A stretch of 64,000 nucleotides of DNA from Curtobacterium sp. MCLR17_032 (GCF_003234795.2 NZ_CP126268.1:1364001-1428000); one strand, 5' to 3'; shown: positions 24,077-32,650, counted from the stretch's first letter. The notes: generated by a model from the letters alone, not told the origin. Made by a program: numbers and translations.

Positions 24077-25276
24077 TCAGTGTCCGAGGACCCGCAGGTA
24101 GACCTGCTCGAGACCCGCGGCCGACCGCTCCCAGCTGAGTCGTTCGGCGTGCTCGCGCCCGGCGGAGGCCAGGGCGGCGGCGTACTCCGGTTCGGTCAGG
24201 ATGCGTTGGATCTCCGTCGCCCAGACCGCGGGGTCGCGCGACTCGAGGACGACCCCGGTCTCGCCGTCGACCACGGCTTCGCGGAGGCCCCCGGCAGCGG
24301 CGGCCACGACGGGCACCCCGGACGCGGAGCCCTCGAGCGCCACCAGGCCGTACGTCTCGGAGTGCGACGGCACCAGCACGGCTGCCGCGCCGCGGAACAG
24401 GAACGCCAGGTCGGCACGCGACTGCGGTCCGATGAAGGTGACCCGGTCGGCGATGCCCCGTGACGCGGCGAGCCGACGCAGTTCGGTCACGTGGTCGCCC
24501 GCTTCGCTCGAGGCGTCCCCGGCGATGACGAGGGTGGGGCGGGCCTCCTGGTCGATGCCCGCGATCGCCTCGATGGCCAGGTCCAGGCCCTTGAGCGGCT
24601 GCACGCGGGCCGCGGCGACGACGTAGGGCGCGGCGGCGCGACGCGCGCCGACGCTGGCCGGGCGGAAGACGGAGCCGTCGACCCCCGGCGGCACGATCCA
24701 GACGCGCGACGGGTCGCCGCCCAGACGGGAGCGGACGGTGTGTGCCTCGGACTCGCTGACGACGACGACGGCGTCGGAGTCGCGCGCGAGGCGTTCTTCG
24801 CCGACCATCCGGCCGGCGGATTCGGGACGCTCGCCCTCGGACAGCGGCGTCGCACTGTCGGCGGCGATGGAGTGGAACGACTGGACGTGCGGGATGCCAC
24901 GGTCGCGGGCGACGGGCAGGGCCGCGGCGCCGGAGAACCAGTGGTGCGAGTGCAGGACGTCGAACGGACCGAGTTCGGCCAGGCCGCGGCGGAACGGTTC
25001 GATGAAGGCGTCGTGCCCGCCCTTCGGCACCGGTTCGGCCGGCCCGGCGGACAGGAACCGCAGGCACACGCCCGGCACGAGGGCGACCGAGTCCGGCTGC
25101 GTCGGTGCCGAGCGGCGGGTGATGATGTCCACCTGGTGGCCGCGGTCGGCCAGCGCTTCGGCCTGGTGGCGGACGACGACGTTCATGCCGCCGACCTCGC
25201 CGGATCCGGGCTCGTCGCCGGGGGAGGTGTGCAACGAGACCAGCCCGATGCGCAACGGTTCGGTCGTGGTGCTCAC
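24077..25276 (-). CDS. mshA: MshA-like GT4 glycosyltransferase
   Basis: A 399-residue retaining GT-B glycosyltransferase of family GT4. The N-terminal acceptor loop GDEPGSGEVGGMNVVVRHQAEALADRGH matches D-inositol-3-phosphate glycosyltransferase (MshA), which starts mycothiol synthesis from UDP-GlcNAc and inositol-3-phosphate. VLHSHHWFSG, VPPGVDGSVFRP, AARVQPLKGLDLAIEAI and the ExxxxxxxE donor motif in SETYGLVALEGSASG are also as expected. Mycothiol is the main thiol of many actinobacteria, so the assignment is biologically sensible. Other GT4 enzymes of similar sequence exist, so the symbol is likely rather than certain. The ATG at 25276 fits the family N-terminus. It is followed directly by the uracil-DNA glycosylase gene. 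Confidence 0.75.
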   Translation of the reverse strand: MSTTTEPLRIGLVSLHTSPGDEPGSGEVGGMNVVVRHQAEALADRGHQVDIITRRSAPTQPDSVALVPGVCLRFLSAGPAEPVPKGGHDAFIEPFRRGLAELGPFDVLHSHHWFSGAAALPVARDRGIPHVQSFHSIAADSATPLSEGERPESAGRMVGEERLARDSDAVVVVSESEAHTVRSRLGGDPSRVWIVPPGVDGSVFRPASVGARRAAAPYVVAAARVQPLKGLDLAIEAIAGIDQEARPTLVIAGDASSEAGDHVTELRRLAASRGIADRVTFIGPQSRADLAFLFRGAAAVLVPSHSETYGLVALEGSASGVPVVAAAAGGLREAVVDGETGVVLESRDPAVWATEIQRILTEPEYAAALASAGREHAERLSWERSAAGLEQVYLRVLGH

Positions 25277-25285
25277 CGGTCCAGC

Positions 25286-26119
25286 CTAGTGAGCCGGGCG
25301 CTGCGACCGGCGCGCGGGGGCGACGAGGGCCGGCAGGCGGCCCGCGGCGTCGAGCGGGTCGGACGGGAGGCCCGGATCACCACCCAGCACCTGCACCCGT
25401 TCGTCGCCGTGTCGCTCCCAGAACGCCGCCGTCCACGCGCAGAGGACGCCGTCGAGCAGGTCCTCGCGGTGCTTGTGCGTCGGCCCGTGCAGCACCGACG
25501 GGTCGCGGAGGTCGCGGGTGAGCGGGTGCGCGTCGAGGTCGAGGGGCGGGTCGAACGCCGTCGTACGCATGCGGCGGACGAGCTCGTCGAACGCCTCCGC
25601 GCGACGCTGCCGGGCGACGGCCGGGGGCACGGACGTGTCGAGCCGTTTGTAGCGGGGACGCTCGACGTCGTAGCCGAACTCCGCCACCCCGACCAGGGTC
25701 GTGTACGGGTAGCACTCGAACACCGCCGGGCCGCTCCGGGCGCGCATCGTCCGGGTGTCACTGACGTACGGCACGCCGAGGGCGGTCAGCCGGTCGAGCA
25801 GCCGGGCGCCGGCGCTCGCGGCCGAGGCCAGGTTCGTCGGGTTCGCGGCGACCTTCCATCGGCCGTAGCGCTGCCCGACCTGGCGTTCGGACTCGCGGAT
25901 GCCCGTCGGGTTCGTGACGACGAGCGACGCGTCCACCGCGATGAGGGTCCGGGGGCCGAGTCGTTCGGCGATCCAGGCGGTGACCTCGTCGACCCCGCGG
26001 GCCCACCCGGCGTCGGTCACCCGGCCGGCGTCGTCGAGGGCGGCCAGGCCGGTCTCGTTCGGGGCGCGGCGTTCGGTGCCGAGGCCCCAGGCCAGGTCCA
26101 CCCCGAGGTACGCGGTCAC
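25286..26119 (-). CDS. DUF429 protein, predicted RNase H-fold nuclease
   Basis: A 277-residue protein with the DUF429 signature: YLGVDLAWGLGTERRAPNETGLAALD at the start (first acidic residue in GVDLAWG), LIAVDASLVVTNPTG, FECYPYTTLVG, and HREDLLDGVLCAWTAAFW near the end. DUF429 is thought to adopt an RNase H-like fold with conserved Asp/Glu residues suited to two metals; an enzymatic activity has not been shown. It starts with GTG at 26119, preceded by AGGATGG. The gene stops only ten bases upstream of the mshA-like start, so they may share a transcript. Its upstream side holds four 23-bp tandem repeats. Confidence 0.8.
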   Translation of the reverse strand: MTAYLGVDLAWGLGTERRAPNETGLAALDDAGRVTDAGWARGVDEVTAWIAERLGPRTLIAVDASLVVTNPTGIRESERQVGQRYGRWKVAANPTNLASAASAGARLLDRLTALGVPYVSDTRTMRARSGPAVFECYPYTTLVGVAEFGYDVERPRYKRLDTSVPPAVARQRRAEAFDELVRRMRTTAFDPPLDLDAHPLTRDLRDPSVLHGPTHKHREDLLDGVLCAWTAAFWERHGDERVQVLGGDPGLPSDPLDAAGRLPALVAPARRSQRPAH

Positions 26120-26142
26120 CGGTCCATCCTGCCCCGTCCGGT

Positions 26143-26234
26143 CCCGCTGCGCGCCGCGCTGCGGTCGTGCTGCGCGCCGGGCCGCGGGCGTGCTGCGCGC
26201 CGGCCTGCGGTCGTGCTGCGCGCCGGGCCGCGGC
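26143..26234. repeat. Four tandem 23-bp repeats in a divergent promoter region
   Basis: Units of 23 bases lie head to tail at 26143-26165, 26166-26188, 26189-26211 and 26212-26234. The last three share CGTGCTGCGCGCCGG followed by SCYGCGGB; the first is diverged. They fill most of the 136-base space between the DUF429 start (26119) and the polymerase start (26256), which must contain both promoters. The spacing of 23 bases is about two helical turns, so the array could present repeated protein-binding sites on one DNA face. Confidence 0.7.
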
Positions 26235-26255
26235 CGTCGGAGTACGTTCCGCTGC

Positions 26256-27275
26256 ATGGCGACACCGGCGACGACGCTCACCGTGCCCGGACCCGACGGC
26301 GACCGGGAGGTCCGGATCTCCAGTCCGTCCCGTGCGCTGTGGCCGGACCTCGGCATCACCAAGCTCGACCTGGCCCGGTACCTGGTCGACGTGGGGGACG
26401 CCTTCGTCCGCGCCAACGGCGACCGGCCGATCTCGCTGCAGCGGTTCCCGGACGGCGTCGACGGCGAGCAGTTCTTCTCGAAGAACCCGCCGAAGGGTGC
26501 CCCCGAGTACGTCCGCGCGGTGACCGTCACCTACCCGAGCGCGCGGAGCCACCCGCAGCTCGTCATCGACGAGCCAGCCGTCGCGGTGTGGGCAGCGCAG
26601 ATGAACACCGTCGTCTTCCACCCCTGGGCCTCCCTGGCCGAGGACAGCGACCACCCGGACCAGCTCCGCATCGACCTGGACCCGCAGCCGGGCACCGACT
26701 TCCACGATGCCGTCCCCGCCGCGCACGAGCTGCGGAAGGTCCTGGCCGAGGTCGGCCTCGAGGCGTGGGTGAAGACCAGCGGCAACCGCGGCCTGCACGT
26801 CTTCGCGCCGATCGAGCCGGCGTACGAGTTCCTCGACGTCCGTCACGCGGTGATCGCCGCGGCCCGGGAGCTCGAACGACGGATGCCGGAGCAGGTGACC
26901 ACGGCCTGGTGGAAGGAGGAGCGGGGCTCGCGCATCTTCGTCGACTTCAACCAGGCGAACCGCGACCGCACGATGGCCGGTGCCTACAGCCCGCGTGCGC
27001 TGCCGAACGCGGCGGTGTCGACGCCGCTGGCGTGGGACGAACTCGACGCAGCCGACCCGACCGCCTTCACGATCTTGACCGTGCCACAGCGTCTCGTCAC
27101 GACCGGTGACCCGTGGGAGACGATGTCCGCCGAACCCCGGAGCATCGACCCGCTCCTGGATTGGTGGCGACGCGACCTGGCGGACGGCCTCGGCGAGTTG
27201 CCGTTCCCGCCGGACTTCCCGAAGATGCCGGGGGAGCCGCCCCGCGTGCAGCCGTCCCGCGCGAAGAAGGCCTGA
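26256..27275 (+). CDS. LigD-type DNA polymerase/primase domain protein
   Basis: A 339-residue stand-alone archaeo-eukaryotic primase domain as found in LigD (PolDom). Key segments are ALWPDLGITKLDLARYLVDVG, the polymerase metal motif in LRIDLDPQPG (D-x-D), SGNRGLHVFAPIEP, and WWKEERGSRIFVDFNQANRDRTMAGAYSPRALPNAAVSTPLAWDEL. Such proteins fill gaps and add ribonucleotides during non-homologous end joining. No nuclease or ligase domain is fused, and Ku is not in the window. A separate ATP-dependent ligase lies about 500 bases away on the other strand. The ATG at 26256 fits the family start. Confidence 0.9.
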   Translation: MATPATTLTVPGPDGDREVRISSPSRALWPDLGITKLDLARYLVDVGDAFVRANGDRPISLQRFPDGVDGEQFFSKNPPKGAPEYVRAVTVTYPSARSHPQLVIDEPAVAVWAAQMNTVVFHPWASLAEDSDHPDQLRIDLDPQPGTDFHDAVPAAHELRKVLAEVGLEAWVKTSGNRGLHVFAPIEPAYEFLDVRHAVIAAARELERRMPEQVTTAWWKEERGSRIFVDFNQANRDRTMAGAYSPRALPNAAVSTPLAWDELDAADPTAFTILTVPQRLVTTGDPWETMSAEPRSIDPLLDWWRRDLADGLGELPFPPDFPKMPGEPPRVQPSRAKKA

Positions 27276-27296
27276 GCAGGGCGCGAGACCTGCCGG

Positions 27297-27446
27297 TCAG
27301 ACGAGCGTGGAGGTGTCCTCGCGGCGCAGGTCGTCGTCGTCGACGCGCGAGGTCTGCAGCGGCAGCCCGACCGTCGCCGTGTGCAGGCGGGTGAGTCGAG
27401 ACCAGGTCCGGCGGTTGTCCTGCGTGATGCCGTCGAGGACGATCAT
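27297..27446 (-). CDS. Small soluble protein, coupled to upstream ORF
   Basis: A 49-residue reading frame (MIVLDGITQDNRRTWSRL at the start) rich in Thr, Arg and Asp. The ATG overlaps the stop of the upstream 53-residue membrane ORF as ATGA, typical of real, coupled genes. No family is recognised. Its composition is not that of a shadow frame, and the pair lies between the polymerase and ligase genes on the minus strand. Confidence 0.5.
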   Translation of the reverse strand: MIVLDGITQDNRRTWSRLTRLHTATVGLPLQTSRVDDDDLRREDTSTLV

Positions 27447-27604
27447 GCGCCCAGGCCGATCGTGACGAAGGCGAGCGCTGCGACGGTCACGCCGGCGATC
27501 CCGCTGATGATCGCGCTGGTCTGCAGGGCACGCTGGTGGCGTGCTTCGCGGACCTCGCTGAGAGGGTTGCGCTGTGCTCGGCGAACGAGGGTGTCGCTGC
27601 TCAT
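27443..27604 (-). CDS. Small single-TM protein
   Basis: A 53-residue protein: a basic, polar N-terminal half (SSDTLVRRAQRNPLSEVREARHQRALQ) then one membrane segment (TSAIISGIAGVTVAALAFVTIGLGA) running to the C-terminus. The topology is therefore N-in with a C-terminal anchor. It overlaps the following 49-residue ORF by four bases. The function is unknown. The ATG at 27604 was chosen because the residues before it in frame are less protein-like. The region just upstream, 27605-27720, has lower GC than its surroundings and probably contains the promoter. Confidence 0.6.
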   Translation of the reverse strand: MSSDTLVRRAQRNPLSEVREARHQRALQTSAIISGIAGVTVAALAFVTIGLGA

Positions 27605-27746
27605 TTCCACTCCGATCCGTGATCTCGAGGGGGTGGAGAACCACCGTTTCCCTGATGCCTCGAATGCTTCCACAGAATCACTAGTTCGGCTAACTACTGA
27701 TGACGGGTGAGCGTCAAATGGACAACCCGTCCCTCGTCCGGGGGGC

Positions 27747-28793
27747 TCAGCTCAGGACGTCGCTGAGGTCGTAGGCCGCGGGCACCTCGAGCTGGTCGAA
27801 CCCGCACGAGCGAGCGTCGCGATCCGGACGCCAGCGCGCGAACTGCACGGTGTGCCGGAAGCGGTCACCCTCCATCTGGTCGTAGCGGACCTCGAGCACC
27901 CGCTCCGGCGCCAGCCGGACGAAGGACGTGTCGCGACCCGACGAGAACCGGGACCGTTCGCCCTCACCGGTGACGGGCCTCCCGTCTGCGTCCCGCTCCA
28001 CCAGCGGCTCCAGCTCGTCCACCAGCTCGCGCCGCCGCTTGTCGGTGAAGGCGGAGACGCCGCCGACCATCCGGAGCTCGCCGTCGGCGTCGTACAGTCC
28101 GAGCAGGAGCGAGCCGATGCCCGTGCCGCTCTTGTGCACCCGGTAGCCGACCGCGACGACGTCGGCCTCGCGGTGGTGCTTGATCTTGAGCATCGTGCGC
28201 TTGTTCGGTTCGTACGGGCGTTGCCGCGGCTTTGCGACGACGCCGTCCAGGCCGGCGCCCTCGAACGTGGTCAGCCAGCGCCGCGCGGTCTCGACCTCGA
28301 GTGTGGTCCGCGTCACGAACAGGGGCGCGCTCAGGTCGGTGCCGAGGGTCTCGAGCGCCGCGCGCCGGTCGTCGAACGGGCGGGAGGTCAGGTCCTCCCC
28401 GTCCAGGTACAGCAGGTCGAAGGCCACGAACTGCGCCGGCGTCTCGACCGAGAGCTTCGCGATGCGTGAGGCCGCCGGGTGGATGCGCTGCGACAGCGCC
28501 TCCCAGTCGAGTTCCTCGTGTCCCGGTTCGCCCGACCGGACGATCACCTCGCCGTCGAGCACGACCGGGCCGGGACGTCCGCCGAACTGTGCGCGGAACG
28601 CCTCGACCAGCTCGGGGAAGTAGCGGGTGAGCGGCTTCGACCCGCGGCTGCCGATCTCGACGTCGTCCCCGTCGATCGTCACGATGCCGCGGAAGCCGTC
28701 CCACTTGGGCTCGTACCGCAGGCCTCCGGTGACGCTGTCGGGGTCCGGGACGGTGGCGACGGCCTTGGCGAGCATGGGCGCGATGGTCTCCAT
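27747..28793 (-). CDS. ATP-dependent DNA ligase (LigC/LigD ligase type)
   Basis: A 348-residue two-domain ligase. The adenylation domain contains motif I KWDGFRG with the adenylated lysine near residue 30, RGSKPLTRYFPEL, motif III-like VAFDLLYLDGEDL, motif IV GLDGVVAKP and motif V MLKIKH. The C-terminal OB domain ends with motif VI-like VRYDQMEGDRFRHTVQFARWRPD. Length and layout match actinobacterial LigC. It seals nicks or breaks and may partner the nearby LigD-type polymerase in end joining or alternative excision repair. The ATG at 28793 starts with METIAPMLA, the usual N-terminus. Confidence 0.92.
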   Translation of the reverse strand: METIAPMLAKAVATVPDPDSVTGGLRYEPKWDGFRGIVTIDGDDVEIGSRGSKPLTRYFPELVEAFRAQFGGRPGPVVLDGEVIVRSGEPGHEELDWEALSQRIHPAASRIAKLSVETPAQFVAFDLLYLDGEDLTSRPFDDRRAALETLGTDLSAPLFVTRTTLEVETARRWLTTFEGAGLDGVVAKPRQRPYEPNKRTMLKIKHHREADVVAVGYRVHKSGTGIGSLLLGLYDADGELRMVGGVSAFTDKRRRELVDELEPLVERDADGRPVTGEGERSRFSSGRDTSFVRLAPERVLEVRYDQMEGDRFRHTVQFARWRPDRDARSCGFDQLEVPAAYDLSDVLS

Positions 28794-28876
28794 GCCGCCT
28801 GTCTACGCGCTGCCGGCGGCGACGGCCTGGAGGCACGGTGCCGGCCCGCCCGCACTGCGCTCACTACGCTGGTCGC

Positions 28877-29896
28877 GTGTCGAACCCGTCGCCCGTCAGC
28901 CCGGTCCAGGCCGCGGCGCTCGCCGCCGGCGCGCTCCCGCCCGTCGAGGAGGTCCGTCCGGGTGTCTGGACGCTCGCAGTCCCGTTCCGCGGCGGCGTGC
29001 CCGACGCCACCCTGGTCTACGTCGTCGCCGGGGACGACGGCTCGCTCGCGGTCATCGACCCCGGGTGGAGCGACGGCGGCGAACTCGACGTCCTGACCGC
29101 CGGCCTGCGACAGATCGGCCGAGCGGTGGAGGACGTCACCCTCATCGCGGTCACGCACCTGCACGCCGACCACCTCGGCGCGGCCGCTGCGCTCCGTCGT
29201 CGTTCCGGGGCGCCGATCGCGATGCACCCGGCCGAGGTGCACGCCCTGCAGCACGCCCGCGCCGACGCCGAACAGAACGAACGGGACGCCCGGACCTGGG
29301 GCGTCCCCGACGACCGGCTCGACGGTGTCCTGGCGGTCTGGGGCTCAGGCCGGCAGCTCGGGCAGGGGACCGTAGAGGCGCCGTTCGCCGACCTGGAGCT
29401 CGAGGACGGTGACCGGCTGCCGATCCCCGGGCGGGGCCTCCGCGTGCTGTGGACCCCGGGGCACACCGGTGGTCACGTCTGCTTCGTCGACGAGCCCGAC
29501 GGCCTGCTGTTCACGGGCGACCACGTCCTGCCGCGGATCAACTCCGGCATCGGGCTCGGGGGCCGCACTGACTCGAACCCGCTGCGGGACTCGCTCGACT
29601 CGTTGGCGGCGCTCGAACCGTTCGCCGCGTTCGAGGTCTGCCCCGGGCACGAGTACCGCTTCCGTGACGTGGTGTCCCGCGCCCGGACCCTGGCCGCCCA
29701 CCGGGACGAACGCACGCGCCACGTCGCCGGCGCGCTCGACGCACTCGACCACCCGACGGTGTTCGAGGTGGCGTCCCGCGTGCCGTTCAGCGGTGGGATC
29801 GAGTCGATGTCCGGGTACCTGCTCGCCAGCGCCCTGAGCCAGACGGTGTTCCACGCCGACCTGCTCGGCCGCGCCGACGAACTCCGCCGGGCCTGA
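28877..29896 (+). CDS. Metallo-beta-lactamase fold hydrolase
   Basis: A 339-residue MBL-fold protein. The metal-binding motif HLHADHLG is followed by the downstream histidine in PGHTGGHVCF, the aspartate in LFTGDHVLPRI and the final His in CPGHEYRF, giving a complete two-metal site. A C-terminal helical extension (RARTLAAHRDERTRHVAGALDAL) is typical of the hydroxyacylglutathione hydrolase-like/LACTB2 group that includes many thioester hydrolases. The substrate is not evident. The GTG at 28877 is used; the few residues before it (Cys/His-rich) do not look like a protein start. It is divergent from the ligase gene. Confidence 0.88.
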   Translation: MSNPSPVSPVQAAALAAGALPPVEEVRPGVWTLAVPFRGGVPDATLVYVVAGDDGSLAVIDPGWSDGGELDVLTAGLRQIGRAVEDVTLIAVTHLHADHLGAAAALRRRSGAPIAMHPAEVHALQHARADAEQNERDARTWGVPDDRLDGVLAVWGSGRQLGQGTVEAPFADLELEDGDRLPIPGRGLRVLWTPGHTGGHVCFVDEPDGLLFTGDHVLPRINSGIGLGGRTDSNPLRDSLDSLAALEPFAAFEVCPGHEYRFRDVVSRARTLAAHRDERTRHVAGALDALDHPTVFEVASRVPFSGGIESMSGYLLASALSQTVFHADLLGRADELRRA

Positions 29897-29946
29897 GCCC
29901 CCGCGGACACAGCCCCGGCGGACTCGGCCTCGGCAACTGCCGTGGG

Positions 29947-30591
29947 TCAGCCGAGCGTCGACGCCAGGCGTTCCATGACGACGGTCGCGTCGGCGAACTC
30001 GGCGGCGGCGTGGTCGGCCAACGGTGCGAGTCCGGGCAGCCGGTCGGCGAGGGTCGCACTGACCACGACCGGGTGCACCTTCATGCCCAGTGCCGTGCCG
30101 AGGATGATGTCGAGCACCGGCGACGCGTGGTCCCAGTGCTCCGTCGGCGTCCCCGCGTCGTAGGTGCCGCCGCGGCTGACGACGGTGACGACGGGACGCC
30201 CGGCCAGGGGCTGCGGCGTGCCGTCGGGTCCGGGGACGAGGACGCCCGGGATGTGCACGCGGTCGAGCCAGGCCTTGAGGCTGGACGGCACCGTGTAGTT
30301 GTACAGCGGCGACCCGATCACGACGACGTCGGCGGCCAGCAGCTCGTCGATGACGGCCTGGCGCAGCTGTTCGGCGGCGTCGGGCACGGACTCGTCCGCC
30401 GTTCGGTCTGCTGCGGCCCAGTGCAGCGCCGACGTCTCGAGGTGCGGCAGCGGGTCCACGTGCAGGTCGCGGCGGACGACCGTGTACTCCGGACCGCGGG
30501 CGCGCCAGGCGTCCGCGAACGCGGCGGTCAGCGCGCGGGAGCGGGAGTGGGACAGGTCGGCGGAGGAATCGATGTGCAGCAGGCTCGGCAT
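29947..30591 (-). CDS. azoR: FMN-dependent NADH-azoreductase
   Basis: A 214-residue flavodoxin-fold reductase. The FMN-binding motif SPLYNYTVPSSLKAWLDRVHIPG (positions about 97-119) and the start SLLHIDSSADLSHSRSRALTAAFA are characteristic of AzoR. VVTVVSRGGTYDAG matches the second flavin contact. The enzyme reduces quinones, azo dyes and related compounds with NADH; the biological role is usually quinone detoxification. It is convergent with the MBL hydrolase. The ATG follows normal spacing. Confidence 0.88.
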   Translation of the reverse strand: MPSLLHIDSSADLSHSRSRALTAAFADAWRARGPEYTVVRRDLHVDPLPHLETSALHWAAADRTADESVPDAAEQLRQAVIDELLAADVVVIGSPLYNYTVPSSLKAWLDRVHIPGVLVPGPDGTPQPLAGRPVVTVVSRGGTYDAGTPTEHWDHASPVLDIILGTALGMKVHPVVVSATLADRLPGLAPLADHAAAEFADATVVMERLASTLG

Positions 30592-30656
30592 GGCCCCAAC
30601 GCTAGCCGCGCCTCCCGCTCGGCCCGGCGCACGTCGCCGACCTGTGGATGACGGAA

Positions 30657-30692
30657 CGGCCCCGTCGATCCGTGGAGGGATCGACGGGGCCG
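30657..30692 (-). terminator. Hairpin terminator after the first LAXTG gene
   Basis: Arms CGGCCCCGTCGATCC (30657-30671) and GGATCGACGGGGCCG (30678-30692) are perfectly complementary with a 6-base loop. The hairpin lies just downstream (minus strand) of the surface-protein gene that ends at 30715. Confidence 0.75.
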
Positions 30693-30714
30693 CGGGAGGA
30701 GCCTCCCGTCCGGA

Positions 30715-32415
30715 TCAGCGCTGTGCGCGCCGACGGGCGAAGCGGAGACCGACCAGTGCCGCACCGGCGGCGAGCATGCCGAGCGCCCAGGGCAGGGAGT
30801 CGGTCGCGTCCGTACCGGTGTAGGCGAGGCGGCCGTGCGCGGCGGTCCGGACCGGGACGGTGCCGATCGGCGCGGCTGCGACCGGGGGCGTGAGCACCGG
30901 GGGAGTCGCGACCGGGGCGGTGGCGGTCGGGACGACCTCGACGGCGAAGCTCGTCGAGAAGCCGGCGGCGCTCGCCGTCAGGTTGTGCGTGGAGGCGTGC
31001 GGGAAGGTGACGTCGAGGAAGTTGCCGTAGTCACCGAGGTCGGGGTCCTCGCGCACGATGTCCGAGGCGATGTCCGAGGTGACGGCGAGTTCCGGCGAGT
31101 CGCCCTCGTCATCCGTCACCGAGTTGCCGAACCGGTCGACCAGGTCGCCGTTGAGCAGGAGGGTGCCGCCCTGCTTGACGGTCGGACGGCCGCCGTCGGT
31201 CACGATCGAGCTGCCTTCCCAGCCGTCGTCCGTGGTGTGGAAGGTCTCGACGTCGGTCATGACGTGGCCGTCGGTGTCGATGATCCAGCTGGTCAGCGTG
31301 CCGTCCGCGGGGCTGTCGCCGGAGCCGCTCTTCACGTACTCGAGGAACGCGTCGCGGTCGGTCGAGAAGACCTGCACGCCGGCGGCCGCCGCAGCGTCCA
31401 CGGTGATCTCCACGTACTGCGTGACGGTGGTGCCACCGCTGGTCGCGGTCACGGCGAACTCGGTGTCGGTCGCCTCGTCGCTCGTGCCGGACAGGACGCC
31501 CGTCGCCGCGTCGAAGGTGATGCCGTCGGGCAGCTGGTCGGCCGGCGAGCCCTCGTCGTCGCCGTCGTCCGAGGAGTCGTCCGAGACGTCGTCCGGGTAG
31601 GCGTACGCGAGCGCGAAGGTCGGTGCCGGCGAGCCCGTGGCACGGAAGGTGTACGAGAACGCGTTGCCCGCGGTGGTGTCGAGCGCGAGACGCTCGCCGT
31701 CCGGGTCCAGACCGGCGGTGACCGGCTTGCCGGCGGCGTCGACGAACACGGGGTCCTCGGTGACGACGGCCGACTTCGCGGAGGAGGTCTCGACCGAGCC
31801 GTCCCGGAGCGTGTTCGTGACGGTGACGGTCACGACCTTCGCTGCGTCGCCCGGCTGGATGACGTAGCTGCCGTCGTCGATGTCGGTGGCGACACCGCCG
31901 ACCGACCACAGGTAGGAGAACGAGGTGGGCTTGGTGAAGCCCGAGGTCGTGGCGACGAGCGTCGAGCCGACCTTGGCGGTGCCGGACAGCTTCACCGTGG
32001 CGGTGGAGGCAGCCGGAGCGACAGCCGTCGGTGCGGCGGTCGTCGGCGTGGTGCCGGTGGTCGTGCCACCTGTGGTCGGGGCCGGCGTCGCCGCAGGCGT
32101 GGTGTTGGTCGGCGCCGTGTTGGTCGGGGCGGTGCTGGTCGGGTCCGCCGGCGCGCTGGTCGCGGTGCCGGTGGGGGTGCCGGCGCCAGTTCCGGCGTCG
32201 GTGCCGGTTCCGACGTCGGCCGGGAGGCCCGGTGCGGTCGACGTGCTCGTGTCGCCACCCGAGACGGCCGGCGCGGTCGCGGCGGTGTCGACGGGTGCGT
32301 CAGCGGCGTACGCGGTGGTCGCGGTCATGACGCCGAAGCCGGTCGTCAGGCCGATCAGGGCAGTCGCGGTGCCGACGGCGCAAGCGCGTCGGACGAAGGC
32401 TGTGCTGCGGTGCAC
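30715..32415 (-). CDS. LAXTG cell-wall anchored surface protein, copy 1
   Basis: A 566-residue secreted protein. After a signal peptide (RRACAVGTATALIGLTTGFGVMTATTAYA, cut near AYA-AD) comes a Thr/Ala/Pro-rich stalk of about 100 residues, then Ig-like and putative-Ig (He_PIG) modules with the phrase DAATGVLSGTSDEATDTEFAV. A distal domain ends FPHASTHNLTASAAGFSTSFAVEVVP. The C-terminus has LAYTG (530-534), a hydrophobic segment and a basic tail, a sorting signal for class E sortase, which recognises LAXTG. No sortase is in the window. It starts with GTG at 32415 after GGGGGAACCC. It is a paralogue of the next gene upstream, with conserved distal domain and terminus, and has its own terminator. 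Confidence 0.85.
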   Translation of the reverse strand: MHRSTAFVRRACAVGTATALIGLTTGFGVMTATTAYAADAPVDTAATAPAVSGGDTSTSTAPGLPADVGTGTDAGTGAGTPTGTATSAPADPTSTAPTNTAPTNTTPAATPAPTTGGTTTGTTPTTAAPTAVAPAASTATVKLSGTAKVGSTLVATTSGFTKPTSFSYLWSVGGVATDIDDGSYVIQPGDAAKVVTVTVTNTLRDGSVETSSAKSAVVTEDPVFVDAAGKPVTAGLDPDGERLALDTTAGNAFSYTFRATGSPAPTFALAYAYPDDVSDDSSDDGDDEGSPADQLPDGITFDAATGVLSGTSDEATDTEFAVTATSGGTTVTQYVEITVDAAAAAGVQVFSTDRDAFLEYVKSGSGDSPADGTLTSWIIDTDGHVMTDVETFHTTDDGWEGSSIVTDGGRPTVKQGGTLLLNGDLVDRFGNSVTDDEGDSPELAVTSDIASDIVREDPDLGDYGNFLDVTFPHASTHNLTASAAGFSTSFAVEVVPTATAPVATPPVLTPPVAAAPIGTVPVRTAAHGRLAYTGTDATDSLPWALGMLAAGAALVGLRFARRRAQR

Positions 32416-32603
32416 GGGTTCCCCCAGGGTCCATGTCCGGTCAGGTGCCGGAGTGTATGAATCAGCCGAGAATCCCCGACGTGTTCGGATCGTATTGGTA
32501 GTGGGTGGACCGATTCGTCCCCGATGCCCGAATGTGACCCGAGTTGGGGGGACTGTGCGGTTTCCCGCAAGACGATCGGCGCACACCCGACTCGGCGCAC
32601 ACG

Positions 32604-32640
32604 GACGAGGGGCGTGCCCGTGTCGGACACGCCCCTCGTC
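32604..32640 (-). terminator. Hairpin terminator after the second LAXTG gene
   Basis: Arms GACGAGGGGCGTG (32604-32616) and CACGCCCCTCGTC (32628-32640) are perfect complements around an 11-base loop, just downstream of the gene that stops at 32651. This separates the two surface-protein transcripts. The 32416-32603 stretch that follows has lower GC and must hold the promoter of the downstream copy; no gene was found there. Confidence 0.75.
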
Positions 32641-32650
32641 GTCTCGTGGG

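Noticed and set aside
23412..25067. 551-residue protein joining uracil-DNA glycosylase with upstream sequence
   Set aside because: The upstream portion is the antiparallel-frame shadow of the glycosyltransferase; the glycosylase begins at the GTG at 24065.
24491..27109. 872-residue open frame on the plus strand
   Set aside because: It runs across three real genes in the wrong frame and has no recognisable domain.
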